A DNA stretch of 64,000 nucleotides, taken from positions 124,001 to 188,000 of the forward strand of contig CAZMIX010000001.1 of the NCBI GenBank assembly GCA_964566545.1. The letters run 5' to 3'. The DNA is from JAEYFP01 sp964566545. Lineage in GTDB: Bacteria > Bacillota > Clostridia > Lachnospirales > Lachnospiraceae. How positions within the stretch are numbered: position 1 is the stretch's first letter; each line of letters begins with the position of its first letter. The notes below the pieces were generated by a model. The model saw only the letters and a list, made by a program, of their open reading frames with translations, made no database searches and was not told where the DNA came from. The position numbers and the translations under genes are program-made. Positions 44,372 through 53,199 of the stretch are shown in pieces.

Positions 44372-45271
44372 TTATACCTTCAAATGCTTGCGTACCGTTG
44401 AAAAGCTTCCAAAAAATCCAATTCCCACCCCAAGAATCAGAGAAATCGGAACGAGTCTGGAAAACATTTCATTGACTGACATAAACTTTAATATATCCGA
44501 TAATACGCTAAACTTCTCTGCTGCATAGACCATCACATTTGTATAAATATAATAAATTGCGGCTAATGGCATTGCGGAACCGATAAGCCCGATCAGTATC
44601 CCTTCTATGACAAACGGCGAACGCACGACAAAGTCAGTCGCCCCAATCAGCTTCATGATGGAAATCTCTTCTTTTCTGACTGAAATACCCATCGCCACGG
44701 TGTTGCTGATCAAAAACAGCGAGACTGCCAGCAAAATAGTAATAATTCCTATCGACACATATCCGATCAGCGAATTGATATTGGAAAGAATATTTGCAAC
44801 GGTGTCCGACCGGTTAACATCCCGGATACCGTCCATCGACTCCAAATAAGAAACAAGCGCGGGCTGCTTTGCCACATCATTCATATAGATCTCATAGCTG
44901 TCGGAGCCCTCCAGCGGATTGTCATCCTCATATCCTTCCGCGTATTCGCCCAGATAATCCACCTTAAATGTCTCCCATGCCTCGACCGATGATACAAAGT
45001 TGACCGACGACACCTCCGGACGCTGTCGGATCTCTTCTCCAATCTGCTGGATACGTGCATCATCCAGGCCTTCGTCAAAAAATACCGTTACCGCCACACC
45101 GGACTGCGCCGCCTTCACGCTGTTTTGCACATTGACAACCACGGCATAAAACAATCCAAACAGAAAAATACATGCAGAAATCGTCGCAACAGAAGCCAGA
45201 GAAAAAACTTTATTGCGGAAAATGTTTTTAAAGCCCTGCTTAAATGTATAAATTAATGTACTAATCCTCAT
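44372..45271 (-). CDS. ftsX: Cell-division ABC transporter permease FtsX
   Basis: 299 residues. One N-terminal helix (ASVATISACIFLFGLFYAVV), a periplasmic-type loop of about 110 residues (VTVFFDEGLDDARIQQIGEE; VSSVNFVSSVEAWETFKVDY), then three C-terminal helices with NTVAMGISVRKEEISIMKLI and GATDFVVRSPFVIEGILIGL, the typical FtsX core. It does not transport; with FtsE it relays ATP use to a wall hydrolase outside. It overlaps ftsE by 11 bases, and the M23 peptidase gene follows after about 100 bases. Confidence 0.96.
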   Translation of the reverse strand: MRISTLIYTFKQGFKNIFRNKVFSLASVATISACIFLFGLFYAVVVNVQNSVKAAQSGVAVTVFFDEGLDDARIQQIGEEIRQRPEVSSVNFVSSVEAWETFKVDYLGEYAEGYEDDNPLEGSDSYEIYMNDVAKQPALVSYLESMDGIRDVNRSDTVANILSNINSLIGYVSIGIITILLAVSLFLISNTVAMGISVRKEEISIMKLIGATDFVVRSPFVIEGILIGLIGSAMPLAAIYYIYTNVMVYAAEKFSVLSDILKFMSVNEMFSRLVPISLILGVGIGFFGSFSTVRKHLKV

Positions 45272-45947
45272 CTATATATTCACCCTTTTCCTCATCGCTA
45301 ATAATAATGCCCTTTTTCACCGTAATGACACGCTTGCGCATGGCATTTACGATTTCCCGGTTATGCGTTACCACCAGCACTGTCGTTCCTCTTTTATTGA
45401 TTTCCTCCAACAGCTTCATGATTTCCCACGAATTTCTCGGATCCAGATTACCGGTTGGCTCATCAGCCAGCAGAATCGGGGGATTGTTTACAAGCGCCCT
45501 CGCAAGTGCGACCCGTTGCTGCTCGCCGCCGGACAATTGCTTTGGCTTTGCCTTATATTTTTCCGCGAGTCCCACGAGGGAAAGCATGGCCGGCACATTT
45601 TTTCTGATCTGTCTGGTAGGCACCTCGATAACACGTTGGGCAAAAGCCACGTTTTCGTATACGTTCCTATCCTTTAACAGTCGAAAATCCTGAAATACGA
45701 CGCCGATATTACGACGAAATTTGGCTATTTTGCGGCGCCTAAGCCTTGCCAGATCATAATTGTTTACGATAATTCTGCCGCTCGTCGGCGTCAATTCCCT
45801 TAAAAGTAGCTTAATCAGTGTGGATTTTCCGGAACCGCTGTCACCGACAATAAAAACAAATTCTCCCTTTTCAATGTGCAGGCTCACATCACTGAGAGCC
45901 GGCACACCATTCGAATAAGATTTGCTTACAGCTTCCATTGTAACCAT
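45261..45947 (-). CDS. ftsE: Cell-division ATPase FtsE
   Basis: 228 residues. ABC ATPase that pairs with FtsX. Walker A GDSGSGKSTLIK with Lys41, signature QLSGGEQQRVALARAL near residue 140, Walker B ILLADEPTGNLDP, H-loop VVTHNREIV. The length and VFQDFRLL Q-loop match FtsE. It begins a four-gene operon ftsE-ftsX-M23 peptidase-ctp. The start ATG has GGAGAGAAGAAT upstream. The 62 bases before it separate it from the PucR-type gene. I see no strong promoter there, so upstream read-through is possible. Confidence 0.96.
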   Translation of the reverse strand: MVTMEAVSKSYSNGVPALSDVSLHIEKGEFVFIVGDSGSGKSTLIKLLLRELTPTSGRIIVNNYDLARLRRRKIAKFRRNIGVVFQDFRLLKDRNVYENVAFAQRVIEVPTRQIRKNVPAMLSLVGLAEKYKAKPKQLSGGEQQRVALARALVNNPPILLADEPTGNLDPRNSWEIMKLLEEINKRGTTVLVVTHNREIVNAMRKRVITVKKGIIISDEEKGEYIDED

Positions 45948-46009
45948 ATTCTTCTCTCCTCATTTCCCTTATCAGTCGACCGAATAAAAATCTGTCCCCT
46001 CCCGACAAA

Positions 46010-47098
46010 TCAATATTCAAAATCTTCCATGTACTTCATGTATTTCACAACCATCAGTGCAATTTTAAACGTAATCGCATCCTCAAACACCCGCAGATCC
46101 AGCCCGGTGCTCTTCTGCAGCTTGTCAAGCCTGTAAACGAGCGTATTCCGGTGTATGTAAAGCTGCCGGCTTGTCTCGGAAACGTTCAGACTGTTTTCAA
46201 AGAACTTATTGATCGTAATTAACGTCTCTTCATCAAAATCGTCCGGCGATTTTCCATCAAAAATTTCTTTAATAAACATTTTGCAAAGGGGAATCGGAAG
46301 CTGATAAATCAGCCGCCCGATACCAAGCTCACTGTATGCAATTACATCCCTGTCATCAAAGAAAATCCTGCCAACATCCAACGCCATCTTCGCTTCCTTA
46401 TAGGAACGGCTGACCTCGCGAATCTCATTGACAATCGTACCAAAAGATACATGAATACTGCTTTCCTCTTTAGCATTGAACAGAGCAAGTATCTGCCTTG
46501 CGGCTTTCTCCGTCTCATCATAGCCCTCTGCGGTAGAAAGCTCCCGTACAACAATAATATTTTTCTCGTCCACGGCGGTAATAAAATCTTTTGACCGCGA
46601 GTTAAACAGATTGCGGACACTTTCAAGCGTATTGACTTCTTTGTCGTTCACCGTCTCCACGATGATAACGATCCTGCGCGCGTCCGTATCAATATGTAGC
46701 TTTTGAGAACGGCTGTAAATGTCCACAAGCAGGAGGTTATCCAATAAAAGGTTCTTAACAAAATTATCCTTGTCAAAGCGTTCCTTGTATGCGATCAGAA
46801 GATTCTGTATCTGGAAAGCGGCAATTTTGCCGACCATATAAGAATCCTCCATATTCCCCTGCGCAACGAGAATATACTCCAGCTGCAGTTCATCATAAAC
46901 TTTAAAAAACTGATACCCCTGAAATTCTTGACTGTCAGCCGGTGAATTCGTGAAGTTGACCGCTGCATCCTCATAGTTGATCGCTTCCTTGAAAGTAGAG
47001 GCGAGAACCTTCCCATCAGGATCTATGATAGAAAGTTCTATCCTTGTAATACCTTTCAAACCCTCAATCGTGCTTTGCAAAATCTGGTTTGATATCAT
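46010..47098 (-). CDS. PucR/CdaR-type transcriptional regulator
   Basis: 362 residues from the ATG at 47098 with AAAGGAG eight bases ahead; a GTG three codons earlier is possible. The N-terminal 130 residues form a sensor (putative sugar-diacid recognition type: QILQSTIEGLKGITRIELSI, DPDGKVLAS). The middle is a GGDEF-like regulator domain, and the C-terminus is the PucR helix-turn-helix (LITINKFFENSLNVSETSRQ, LYIHRNTLVYRLDKLQKSTG). Such proteins respond to glycerate, galactarate or purine-breakdown products, but members near no matching operon are common, as here. Its name CdaR is unrelated to the c-di-AMP regulator. Targets unknown. Confidence 0.88.
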   Translation of the reverse strand: MISNQILQSTIEGLKGITRIELSIIDPDGKVLASTFKEAINYEDAAVNFTNSPADSQEFQGYQFFKVYDELQLEYILVAQGNMEDSYMVGKIAAFQIQNLLIAYKERFDKDNFVKNLLLDNLLLVDIYSRSQKLHIDTDARRIVIIVETVNDKEVNTLESVRNLFNSRSKDFITAVDEKNIIVVRELSTAEGYDETEKAARQILALFNAKEESSIHVSFGTIVNEIREVSRSYKEAKMALDVGRIFFDDRDVIAYSELGIGRLIYQLPIPLCKMFIKEIFDGKSPDDFDEETLITINKFFENSLNVSETSRQLYIHRNTLVYRLDKLQKSTGLDLRVFEDAITFKIALMVVKYMKYMEDFEY

Positions 47099-47175
47099 GT
47101 TCCCCACTCCTTTACGCTTAGTAACCCATACTTATTTTAATTCTAATACAAATTTACAAAAAAATAAAGAGATAA

Positions 47176-48045
47176 TTAGTGATTTTCACTAAAACCTTCT
47201 CCAAGCACCTCTCTTGCCTCGGAAACAATTACAAATGCATCCTCATCGACGGAGCGGATGATATCTTTTAAACTGATCAGCTCTTTCTTGGAAACAACGC
47301 AATACAGCATTCGCTTTTCTTTTTGAGAATACAGCCCGCGGGCTTCTATCGCCGTCACGCCACGCTCCAACTCGCGCATAATAGCCTCCGCAATTTTTTC
47401 ATGTTCATTTGAAATAATATAAACAACCTTCGAAAACTTCCAGCCTTCAATGACAAAATCCGATATCCTTGTTGTGATGAAAACAGCCAGTATCGCATAA
47501 AGCGCCTTATGCATGCCAAAAATAGAAGCTCCCGCGATGATGATCACCGCATCAATCACCTGAATGATCTGTACAATAGAATAATGCCGCCACTTACCGT
47601 GCAGCAGTGTGGCCAGCAGATCTACGCCTCCGGTAGTCGCATCTGAAAACAATACAAGACCAAGACCCGCGCCGTTCAAAAGACCGCCGTAGACAGACGA
47701 TAACAGCAGATCCTGCTGCACAAGATCCATCTGCGGGATCATAGCCAGCCATGCGGACAGCAGCACCGACCCAAAAATTGTTTTTTTTAAAAAACGCAGA
47801 CCCCGTCTTCTTGCCGCCACGACAAATAACGGAAGGTTTAAAACGAGGTTGCTAAACCACAAAGGAATGCCGTATCCTAAATAGGATTCTGACATTCCCT
47901 TTATCATGATAGAAATACCCGTGAAGCCACCTGTAACAAGACCCGATGAATCGTAGAAATTTTTAATTCCAAACGCCATCAGCATCGTACCGGCAACCAT
48001 AAACAGGTATCCCCGCTGCTTTTCCTTTCCTTTCAAAAATTGCAT
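47176..48045 (-). CDS. YitT-family membrane protein (DUF161/DUF2179)
   Basis: 289 residues. Five or six membrane helices with DSSGLVTGGFTGISIMIKGM near the start and FSDATTGGVDLLATLLHGKW in the middle, both family hallmarks. A C-terminal DUF2179 cytoplasmic domain reads EHEKIAEAIMRELERGVTAI, YSQKEKRMLYCVVSKKELIS. A transporter role is often supposed; none is established. It starts three bases after the stop of the WecG-like gene, so they are coupled. Nothing in sequence shows its substrate. Confidence 0.92.
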   Translation of the reverse strand: MQFLKGKEKQRGYLFMVAGTMLMAFGIKNFYDSSGLVTGGFTGISIMIKGMSESYLGYGIPLWFSNLVLNLPLFVVAARRRGLRFLKKTIFGSVLLSAWLAMIPQMDLVQQDLLLSSVYGGLLNGAGLGLVLFSDATTGGVDLLATLLHGKWRHYSIVQIIQVIDAVIIIAGASIFGMHKALYAILAVFITTRISDFVIEGWKFSKVVYIISNEHEKIAEAIMRELERGVTAIEARGLYSQKEKRMLYCVVSKKELISLKDIIRSVDEDAFVIVSEAREVLGEGFSENH

Positions 48046-48048
48046 GGA

Positions 48049-48735
48049 TCATTCTCCCTTTTCACGCCCGCTCAGATACTTGGAAACTGTTCTCCTGAAT
48101 ATCGTCTTTTCAATCAGTGTGCTCAGATTCCTTATTTTTAAACTATTCTTTCCCTCTTTTACTAAAAAGTTTTCCTTGATCGCAATCCAAAGCTTCGCAT
48201 TCATTCTGGATTTATTTTCATAAACAAACTGCTCCTGCTTAGGAGACGGCAGCCTAGAAAATACAACATCCGGCGAAGTGCTGTTAATCTCGTTAACAAT
48301 CGTATCCGGATCTCCTGTCAAACTCTCAAACGCATACGAACCGACAATCTGCACGCCCGGTGCATTTTTCTCGAGATACTCTGTCGAGGTCTTGATTGTC
48401 TCTTCCTTTTCTGTCAAAATAAAAACCGTCCGCTTCTCCATGGACAATTTCTTAATGAATGCTGTATAAAAGCTGCTGTTCTCGACCTCCTTCAGCCGCT
48501 GGCGACTCGCCAGATTCGCAGCATATAGAATTTCCGTAGAAATAGGAATCGTCAAATCCATGGACTGAAGCCACAGCTTTAATTCCGGACTATCCTCCGC
48601 AGTTACCAATATGTCTGTGGAAAGAAAACAGATCGTATCCACTTTGGCATTCTTTAAGAACTGATCGACCATTCTCATTGCTTCCTTCGCCGAATAATCT
48701 TTCAGTTCTATACCCAGTACACGCATATTCTTCAT
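48049..48735 (-). CDS. WecG/TagA/CpsF-like protein with altered active site
   Basis: 228 residues. The fold follows WecG/TagA glycosyltransferases: VLGIELKDYSAKEAMRMVDQ, ICFLSTDILVTAEDSPELKL, VFILTEKEETIKTSTEYLEK, LPSPKQEQFVYENKS. In active members the second block carries a Thr and the PDG region an Asp that is catalytic, and the third has G-x-GSPKQE and GGAFD. Here the Asp position reads IPISTEIL, the SPKQE block has lost its glycine run (FSRLPSPKQE) and GGAFD is replaced by IKENFL. Length is normal and the frame is intact, so I infer a non-catalytic relative. It is coupled to the YitT gene. Confidence 0.72.
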   Translation of the reverse strand: MKNMRVLGIELKDYSAKEAMRMVDQFLKNAKVDTICFLSTDILVTAEDSPELKLWLQSMDLTIPISTEILYAANLASRQRLKEVENSSFYTAFIKKLSMEKRTVFILTEKEETIKTSTEYLEKNAPGVQIVGSYAFESLTGDPDTIVNEINSTSPDVVFSRLPSPKQEQFVYENKSRMNAKLWIAIKENFLVKEGKNSLKIRNLSTLIEKTIFRRTVSKYLSGREKGE

Positions 48736-48892
48736 ATTCCGTTACCTCCGGTACACCCTGTATGCCGCTTTGCCGGTACGGTATGTACGTAAAACCTCAA
48801 CACCCTATTATAGTTTATTAAGTATAGCAAGATTGAATTTCACTGTCAACTGTGATAGGATGAATTGATACACTCTGCGAAATGGAGATTTT

Positions 48893-50284
48893 ATGAAAAC
48901 AGTAAAAAAAGAAGCGGTGATCGCATATTTGCTCGTGCTGGCAGGCGCGATCGTTTACATTTCCCTGACTTTCAATCAAAATGTGTGGCTCGATGAAGCC
49001 TTTACGGCTGCACTCGTTCGCACCGATATGGCTGGCGTTTTGGAACGTTCGATGAACGATACGCTGCCGCCGCTGTACAATATTCTATTGAAAATTATGA
49101 CGGATCTGTTCGGCTACCGAATTCCGGTCATGAAGCTGACATCGATCATTCCCATGGTTCTGACTATGCTGCTTGGTGCCTCAACAATCAGGAAACGGTT
49201 TGGTTCGCTCACCTCTTACCTGTTTATTATCGCTATTGCGACAATGCCGAACATGCTGTTTTATGGCGTGGAAATCCGCATGTACAGTCTCGGTTTTTTC
49301 TTTGCGACCGCAAGCGGCGTTTATGCATATGAAGCCGTGTGCGATTCTAACAGGAAAAACTGGATTCTTTTTACGCTGTTCAGCGTTCTCGCGGGCTATT
49401 CCCATCACTTCGCGTTTGTGACGGCAGGCTTTGTCTATTTGTTTTTACTGCTGTATTATTTCTTTTTTGAAAGGGAACACCTCAAACGTTGGTTTCTCTG
49501 CCTGCTCGCAACGATTCTTCTGTATTTCCCGTGCCTTTTGGTCACGCTGAAGCAGTTTGCGAGCGTCAGCGGTTATTTTTCCATGCCGGAGGTCACGCTT
49601 TTTGTATTTCTCAAGTATATGCGCTATCCTTACACGGTCGGTATGACCTTTGCCTCAATCGCGCTCGTGCTTTTGATGCTGCTGCTCATTCTAAAATTTG
49701 TTTTGAATAAAAACCGCAAGCGCTACGATTATTACGCTTTTTTATGCCTGATCACCTATTACGGCGTCCTCGTGTTCGGAACGGTCGTTTCCAAGCTGAT
49801 GACGGCAAATATTTTTGTCGACCGCTATCTGTTTTTTGCGACGGGCCTGATCTGGCTGTTCTTCGCGATCGAAGCCGGAACGCTTCGAAAGGATTTTATC
49901 CATCTCATCATGGCGTTTGAAATCGCGTTAGGGATCATCGGCTACCGCAATGAATATCAGATTGAATATGCGGACGGCGTCGATACGCTGCAGACGTTTC
50001 TCAGCGCAAATGTTTCCAAAAATGATGTGCTCTACACGCTCGAGGACTACGAAGAGCTGGCCTACTGTCTGCCCTTCTATTCGCCCGGACTTACAAACTA
50101 CGAAGCGCTTTCTGATGCAGCTGCGGCTGCCTTGGCTTCCGGCGGGGCGCTCTGGTGCGCCGTCATGGACGATTATCCATATGACGGGGAGGAACTGGCG
50201 GCCTATGGTCTGCGCATGGATTTTTCCGGGGACTTTCGATTTGACAGATATCAATTTAAGTTGTATAAATTAATTAAGGAATGA
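48893..50284 (+). CDS. GT-C-fold membrane glycosyltransferase (GT39-like)
   Basis: 463 residues with about ten membrane helices. The first outer loop has FNQNVWLDEAFTAALVRTDM; the acidic DE next to the first helix is the usual catalytic site in mannosyl/arabinosyl GT-C transferases. DTLPPLYNILLKI follows as in the PMT_2 family. The C-terminal soluble domain includes YEELAYCLPFYSPGL and ends FDRYQFKLYKLIKE. It would move a sugar from a polyprenyl-phosphate carrier to an outer acceptor. Ribosome binding site GGAGATTTT. A small YjfB-like gene follows, its start 14 bases after this stop. Acceptor unknown. Confidence 0.85.
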   Translation: MKTVKKEAVIAYLLVLAGAIVYISLTFNQNVWLDEAFTAALVRTDMAGVLERSMNDTLPPLYNILLKIMTDLFGYRIPVMKLTSIIPMVLTMLLGASTIRKRFGSLTSYLFIIAIATMPNMLFYGVEIRMYSLGFFFATASGVYAYEAVCDSNRKNWILFTLFSVLAGYSHHFAFVTAGFVYLFLLLYYFFFEREHLKRWFLCLLATILLYFPCLLVTLKQFASVSGYFSMPEVTLFVFLKYMRYPYTVGMTFASIALVLLMLLLILKFVLNKNRKRYDYYAFLCLITYYGVLVFGTVVSKLMTANIFVDRYLFFATGLIWLFFAIEAGTLRKDFIHLIMAFEIALGIIGYRNEYQIEYADGVDTLQTFLSANVSKNDVLYTLEDYEELAYCLPFYSPGLTNYEALSDAAAAALASGGALWCAVMDDYPYDGEELAAYGLRMDFSGDFRFDRYQFKLYKLIKE

Positions 50285-50298
50285 AAGGGGATGAGAAT

Positions 50299-50475
50299 AT
50301 GGATATCGCAGCATTATCAATGGCAATGGCGCAATCACAGCTTATCACGGATTTTGGCACGGGGATGCTGAGCAAATCCCTCGAAACCTTCACGGATATC
50401 GGCGAGGATTTTACAAAAATGATGGAACAGTCGGTGAATCCCGAGCTTGGCGGAAATATCGATATTCGTTTATAG
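50299..50475 (+). CDS. YjfB-family small protein (putative motility protein)
   Basis: 58 residues, ATG at 50299 with AGGGG nine bases ahead. The sequence MDIAALSMAMAQSQLITDFG opens as in the YjfB/motility-associated family of short Firmicute proteins, which begin with IAALS and an amphipathic helix and carry a second helix (SKSLETFTDIGEDFTKMMEQ) before ending near PELGGNIDIRL. Function of this family is not known; some members are coregulated with flagellar genes. Its placement behind a GT-C gene is unusual. Below the size usual in automated lists. Confidence 0.8.
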   Translation: MDIAALSMAMAQSQLITDFGTGMLSKSLETFTDIGEDFTKMMEQSVNPELGGNIDIRL

Positions 50476-50512
50476 ATGGGATTTGCGTATGTTTACATGG
50501 AATTAGGCATGA

Positions 50513-50536
50513 ATGCCGGGCTCCGTCATTTTTTTG
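50513..50536 (+). terminator. Probable terminator after the YjfB-like gene
   Basis: ATGCCGGG (50513-50520) folds on ctCCGTCAT with one mismatch, a three-base loop and a T run of seven (50529-50535). Stem is short, so support is moderate. The rest of 50476-50710 shows no gene. Confidence 0.5.
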
Positions 50537-50710
50537 CGGTTAAGCGTGAGTGCAAAGATGAAAGTCCATGATTTGGGAGCAAATGGATATCCGATAAAGG
50601 CATGGAAAACGGAATATGCCAAGCCGACTGCCGCGCACATACTCTTTTCGTAACAAAGGTAAAGTTGGAAGTATGCTTGTACTGCAATTTAGCAAATGAT
50701 TATACAAGAA

Positions 50711-51328
50711 CTACAAGAGGTTAATTATATTATAGCTTTCAATAATGGCTCCCGATAACATCAAAAATAAACCTATGACTATTACAGCGGCTTCCTGCTT
50801 AGATAACTTTATTTTTTTGAAAGAATTTGTATAGACATTTTTTTCGTTCTGTTTGCTTATTGCCATCCTTGCTGTAGCGCAAGTAATAAGTAGCTGTCCA
50901 GCCATCTCCCATATTCCGGCTCTGCTAAGATCAAATGTACGCATAACCCTATCCAACAATTCAGGAGGAGGTGCAAAAACAGCAGTAAAAGACCATGTTC
51001 CAAGAGTAATGCCGTTTAGTACATATTGAGTTATAAGGCACCAGTATCCAAGCGACATGGCGGGATTCATTCTGTTTGGGAAGGGAAAGCAATTTGCTAT
51101 GAAAATAAGAACGACGGATATTATATTGAATAATAGGATTTGTAATGATGATACCAAGAGGTTCTTAGAGGTTTCCCAATCGAGCACCGAGTTCTTATTT
51201 AACAAAAATCCGTTCGGAAGAAGATAATAGCTTAAAACAGTGGCGAGATTAAAAACCAAAAAGAATAAAATAACTCCAGTAATTATTCTTATGATTAATT
51301 TTTCATTCATTATTGTACGTTTTATCAT
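50711..51328 (-). CDS. Membrane protein of unknown function
   Basis: 205 residues, about five membrane helices, starting MIKRTIMNEKLIIRIITGVI; an internal ATG at residue 7 could also be the start. The segment YWCLITQYVLNGITLGTWSF resembles one helix of the SpoIIM-type (stage II sporulation protein M-like) membrane proteins, which carry conserved N-G and G-x-x-L residues; the match is weak. RAGIWEMAGQLLITCATARM follows in the C-terminal half. It is an isolated gene between an intergenic stretch and the CPBP gene. No functional assignment. Confidence 0.55.
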   Translation of the reverse strand: MIKRTIMNEKLIIRIITGVILFFLVFNLATVLSYYLLPNGFLLNKNSVLDWETSKNLLVSSLQILLFNIISVVLIFIANCFPFPNRMNPAMSLGYWCLITQYVLNGITLGTWSFTAVFAPPPELLDRVMRTFDLSRAGIWEMAGQLLITCATARMAISKQNEKNVYTNSFKKIKLSKQEAAVIVIGLFLMLSGAIIESYNIINLL

Positions 51329-51540
51329 GTTATTCTCACTTCCTTTAACGCCATAACGAATATTATCTAAATACGGTTCGTTCGTCTTTAACTTCCATAA
51401 TAGTGCTTGTCAAATGGAATCCTATGAGATTGATGAAATCAGTAAATCGCGTATCGTTTTTTCACCCCTTGACAAAATGCTTTCTGCAACATGAAAATTT
51501 CCATTTCCTAATAAAATAAAAGCATATTTTTGTCCTTATT

Positions 51541-52491
51541 TCATTCAAATCCGAAGAGCCGTGCGAGCGGAGTCAATCCGAACATCATAAATAAGCATAT
51601 CGCGATTCCAATCCAGCCGCTTACAGTTACAAGCCTTGTTTTCTCTGGCAGCCGTCTTGTAAATATCGCGCGCACATACTCCTCTTTTCCTTCTACTTTG
51701 CAAATTGCGATAAAAACCATCGCGGCAAGTACGGTAAAAATTATGGATAAGATCAAAAACAAGCCAAGTGCGAAGAGCTTGGAATCCAACGTCATCCCCT
51801 GCTCATAAATTTCCTCCATATCAATTCCCATTGCCGAATACAACTTCTGTATGCCAAACAGCATGACGACGTTATGCGTATTTACAATGACATGCGCAAG
51901 AACGGACGACCAAAGACTGCCCGTTGCCTCCAAAAGCATTGCGAAGATGAATCCCAGAAAAGATGCATAGCAGAATTGGTTAAAATTCATATGCAGCAAA
52001 CCGAAAAGCAAGGAAGAGAGCACCAACGCACCTATCATCCGACCCGTCTTTTTATAGCCGTTAAAAATAATTCCACGAAAAACAAGTTCCTCACAAAGCG
52101 GTCCAAAAATCCCCATAATGAAAACCATCAAAAACACAGGCATCGAAATAATCTCATCCGAAATACCGAGCACTACATTGCTGCCAAAAAGCTGCGAAAA
52201 AACATTGATAAAGGTGATTAACGGCATGATTAGATAAGTAAACAAAACGGTCAATCCTACAGAGGACCATTTCATTTTTTGAAACGGAAGCCACTCTGCC
52301 AAATCGCAGTTATTGATCAGTAAAAAAACAAAACCGGGGATGAGAATCGTCAACTCGCTGATCATCATCTGCACCGGCAAGCTTATTGAAAAAGAGCGCA
52401 ATAACAGCATCGATAATAGTATCGATGCTGCCAAATGCAAAAGTAAAACTGATAAAAATAAAAGATTAATCTTCTTTGATATGTGAACCAT
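51541..52491 (-). CDS. CPBP-family intramembrane glutamic endopeptidase
   Basis: 316 residues from the ATG at 52491; one two codons upstream (52497) is possible. About eight membrane helices. Active-site motifs of the family are present: CEELVFRGIIFNGYKKTGR, FGLLHMNFNQFCYASFLG, and LAHVIVNTHNVV. These are the EExxxR, FxxxH and HxxxN/B elements. Members process CAAX proteins, bacteriocins or immunity targets; which applies here is unknown. It starts a few bases after the 77-residue gene upstream, which has its stop at 52504, so they are probably one transcript. Confidence 0.93.
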   Translation of the reverse strand: MVHISKKINLLFLSVLLLHLAASILLSMLLLRSFSISLPVQMMISELTILIPGFVFLLINNCDLAEWLPFQKMKWSSVGLTVLFTYLIMPLITFINVFSQLFGSNVVLGISDEIISMPVFLMVFIMGIFGPLCEELVFRGIIFNGYKKTGRMIGALVLSSLLFGLLHMNFNQFCYASFLGFIFAMLLEATGSLWSSVLAHVIVNTHNVVMLFGIQKLYSAMGIDMEEIYEQGMTLDSKLFALGLFLILSIIFTVLAAMVFIAICKVEGKEEYVRAIFTRRLPEKTRLVTVSGWIGIAICLFMMFGLTPLARLFGFE

Positions 52492-52503
52492 TGACATTGT
52501 CCC

Positions 52504-52737
52504 TTAGCCGTTTACCATAAAGGACACAAGCTTATCAATATCCTCCGGCTCATATGCAATAAGTTCCAGTTCGGCGATCGTGCCGTCAGAAAAAATGTTT
52601 GCCATCGAAACGTACTGGGACAGCTTGGATTTCAAATTCAGTCTGTCGCCTTCGCCCGTAACAAGCTCCACCCTTCCCTTGCAGCTATCGATTACCTGAA
52701 AGAATTTGTCGATGTTCGTAATGTTTTGTACCTTCAT
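52504..52737 (-). CDS. Small conserved-looking protein of unknown function
   Basis: 77 residues, MKVQNITNIDKFFQVIDSCK at the start, then GRVELVTGEGDRLNLKSKLS and a C-terminal helix ending KLVSFMVNG. A clear ribosome binding site AGAGGAGAG precedes the ATG. Short proteins of this appearance occur in other Lachnospiraceae and are sometimes misannotated; I cannot name a domain. The arrangement (two beta-like strands, then a helix) suggests a small ligand- or RNA-binding fold, which is only a guess. It sits between ridA and the CPBP gene in the same direction. Confidence 0.7.
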   Translation of the reverse strand: MKVQNITNIDKFFQVIDSCKGRVELVTGEGDRLNLKSKLSQYVSMANIFSDGTIAELELIAYEPEDIDKLVSFMVNG

Positions 52738-52762
52738 TTTGATTCTCTCCTCTCATTTCCTT

Positions 52763-53143
52763 TTATTTTTTTAATGCAATTGCTTCCACTTCAATTAATA
52801 CATCCTTTGGCAAACGGGCAACCTCCACGCAGCTTCTTGCGGGAAAATCCTTTTTAAAAAAGGATGCATATACCTCGTTTACCTTCCCGAAATCATCCAT
52901 ATTCTTAATAAAAACCGTTGTTTTTATGATCTGCTCCATTCCACTTTCCTGCGACTCTAAAAGTGCCCTGACATTGGAAAGCGCCTGCCTTGCCTGCGCC
53001 TCGATTCCCTCCACAACCTCGCCGGTCTCCGGAATAATAGGAATCATCCCTGAGGTATAAATAACCCCATTCACCTCAATTGCCTGTGAATACGGACCAA
53101 TTGCAGCCGGAGCCTCCTTTGTACTAACGACAAACTTCTCCAT
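52763..53143 (-). CDS. ridA: RidA-family enamine/imine deaminase
   Basis: 126 residues. Hydrolyses reactive enamine/imine intermediates such as 2-aminoacrylate. Hallmarks: APAAIGPYSQAIEVNGVIYT, SGMIPIIPETGEVV, EAQARQALSNVRALLESQES, and the C-terminal RSCVEVARLPKDVLIEVEAI, whose Arg-Cys/Ser and Glu form the active site between subunits of the trimer. Ribosome binding site AAAGGAGG. A gap of 100 N lies 56 bases upstream. Length is normal. Confidence 0.96.
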   Translation of the reverse strand: MEKFVVSTKEAPAAIGPYSQAIEVNGVIYTSGMIPIIPETGEVVEGIEAQARQALSNVRALLESQESGMEQIIKTTVFIKNMDDFGKVNEVYASFFKKDFPARSCVEVARLPKDVLIEVEAIALKK

Positions 53144-53199
53144 ATAATAAGCCTCCTTTTATCACTTAGTTTATACAATTTTCTTCAAGTTGTAAATAG

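Noticed and set aside
46010..47098. The PucR-type regulator as part of the c-di-AMP system because such proteins are also called CdaR
   Set aside because: Shared name only; it has a PucR helix-turn-helix and no YbbR domains.
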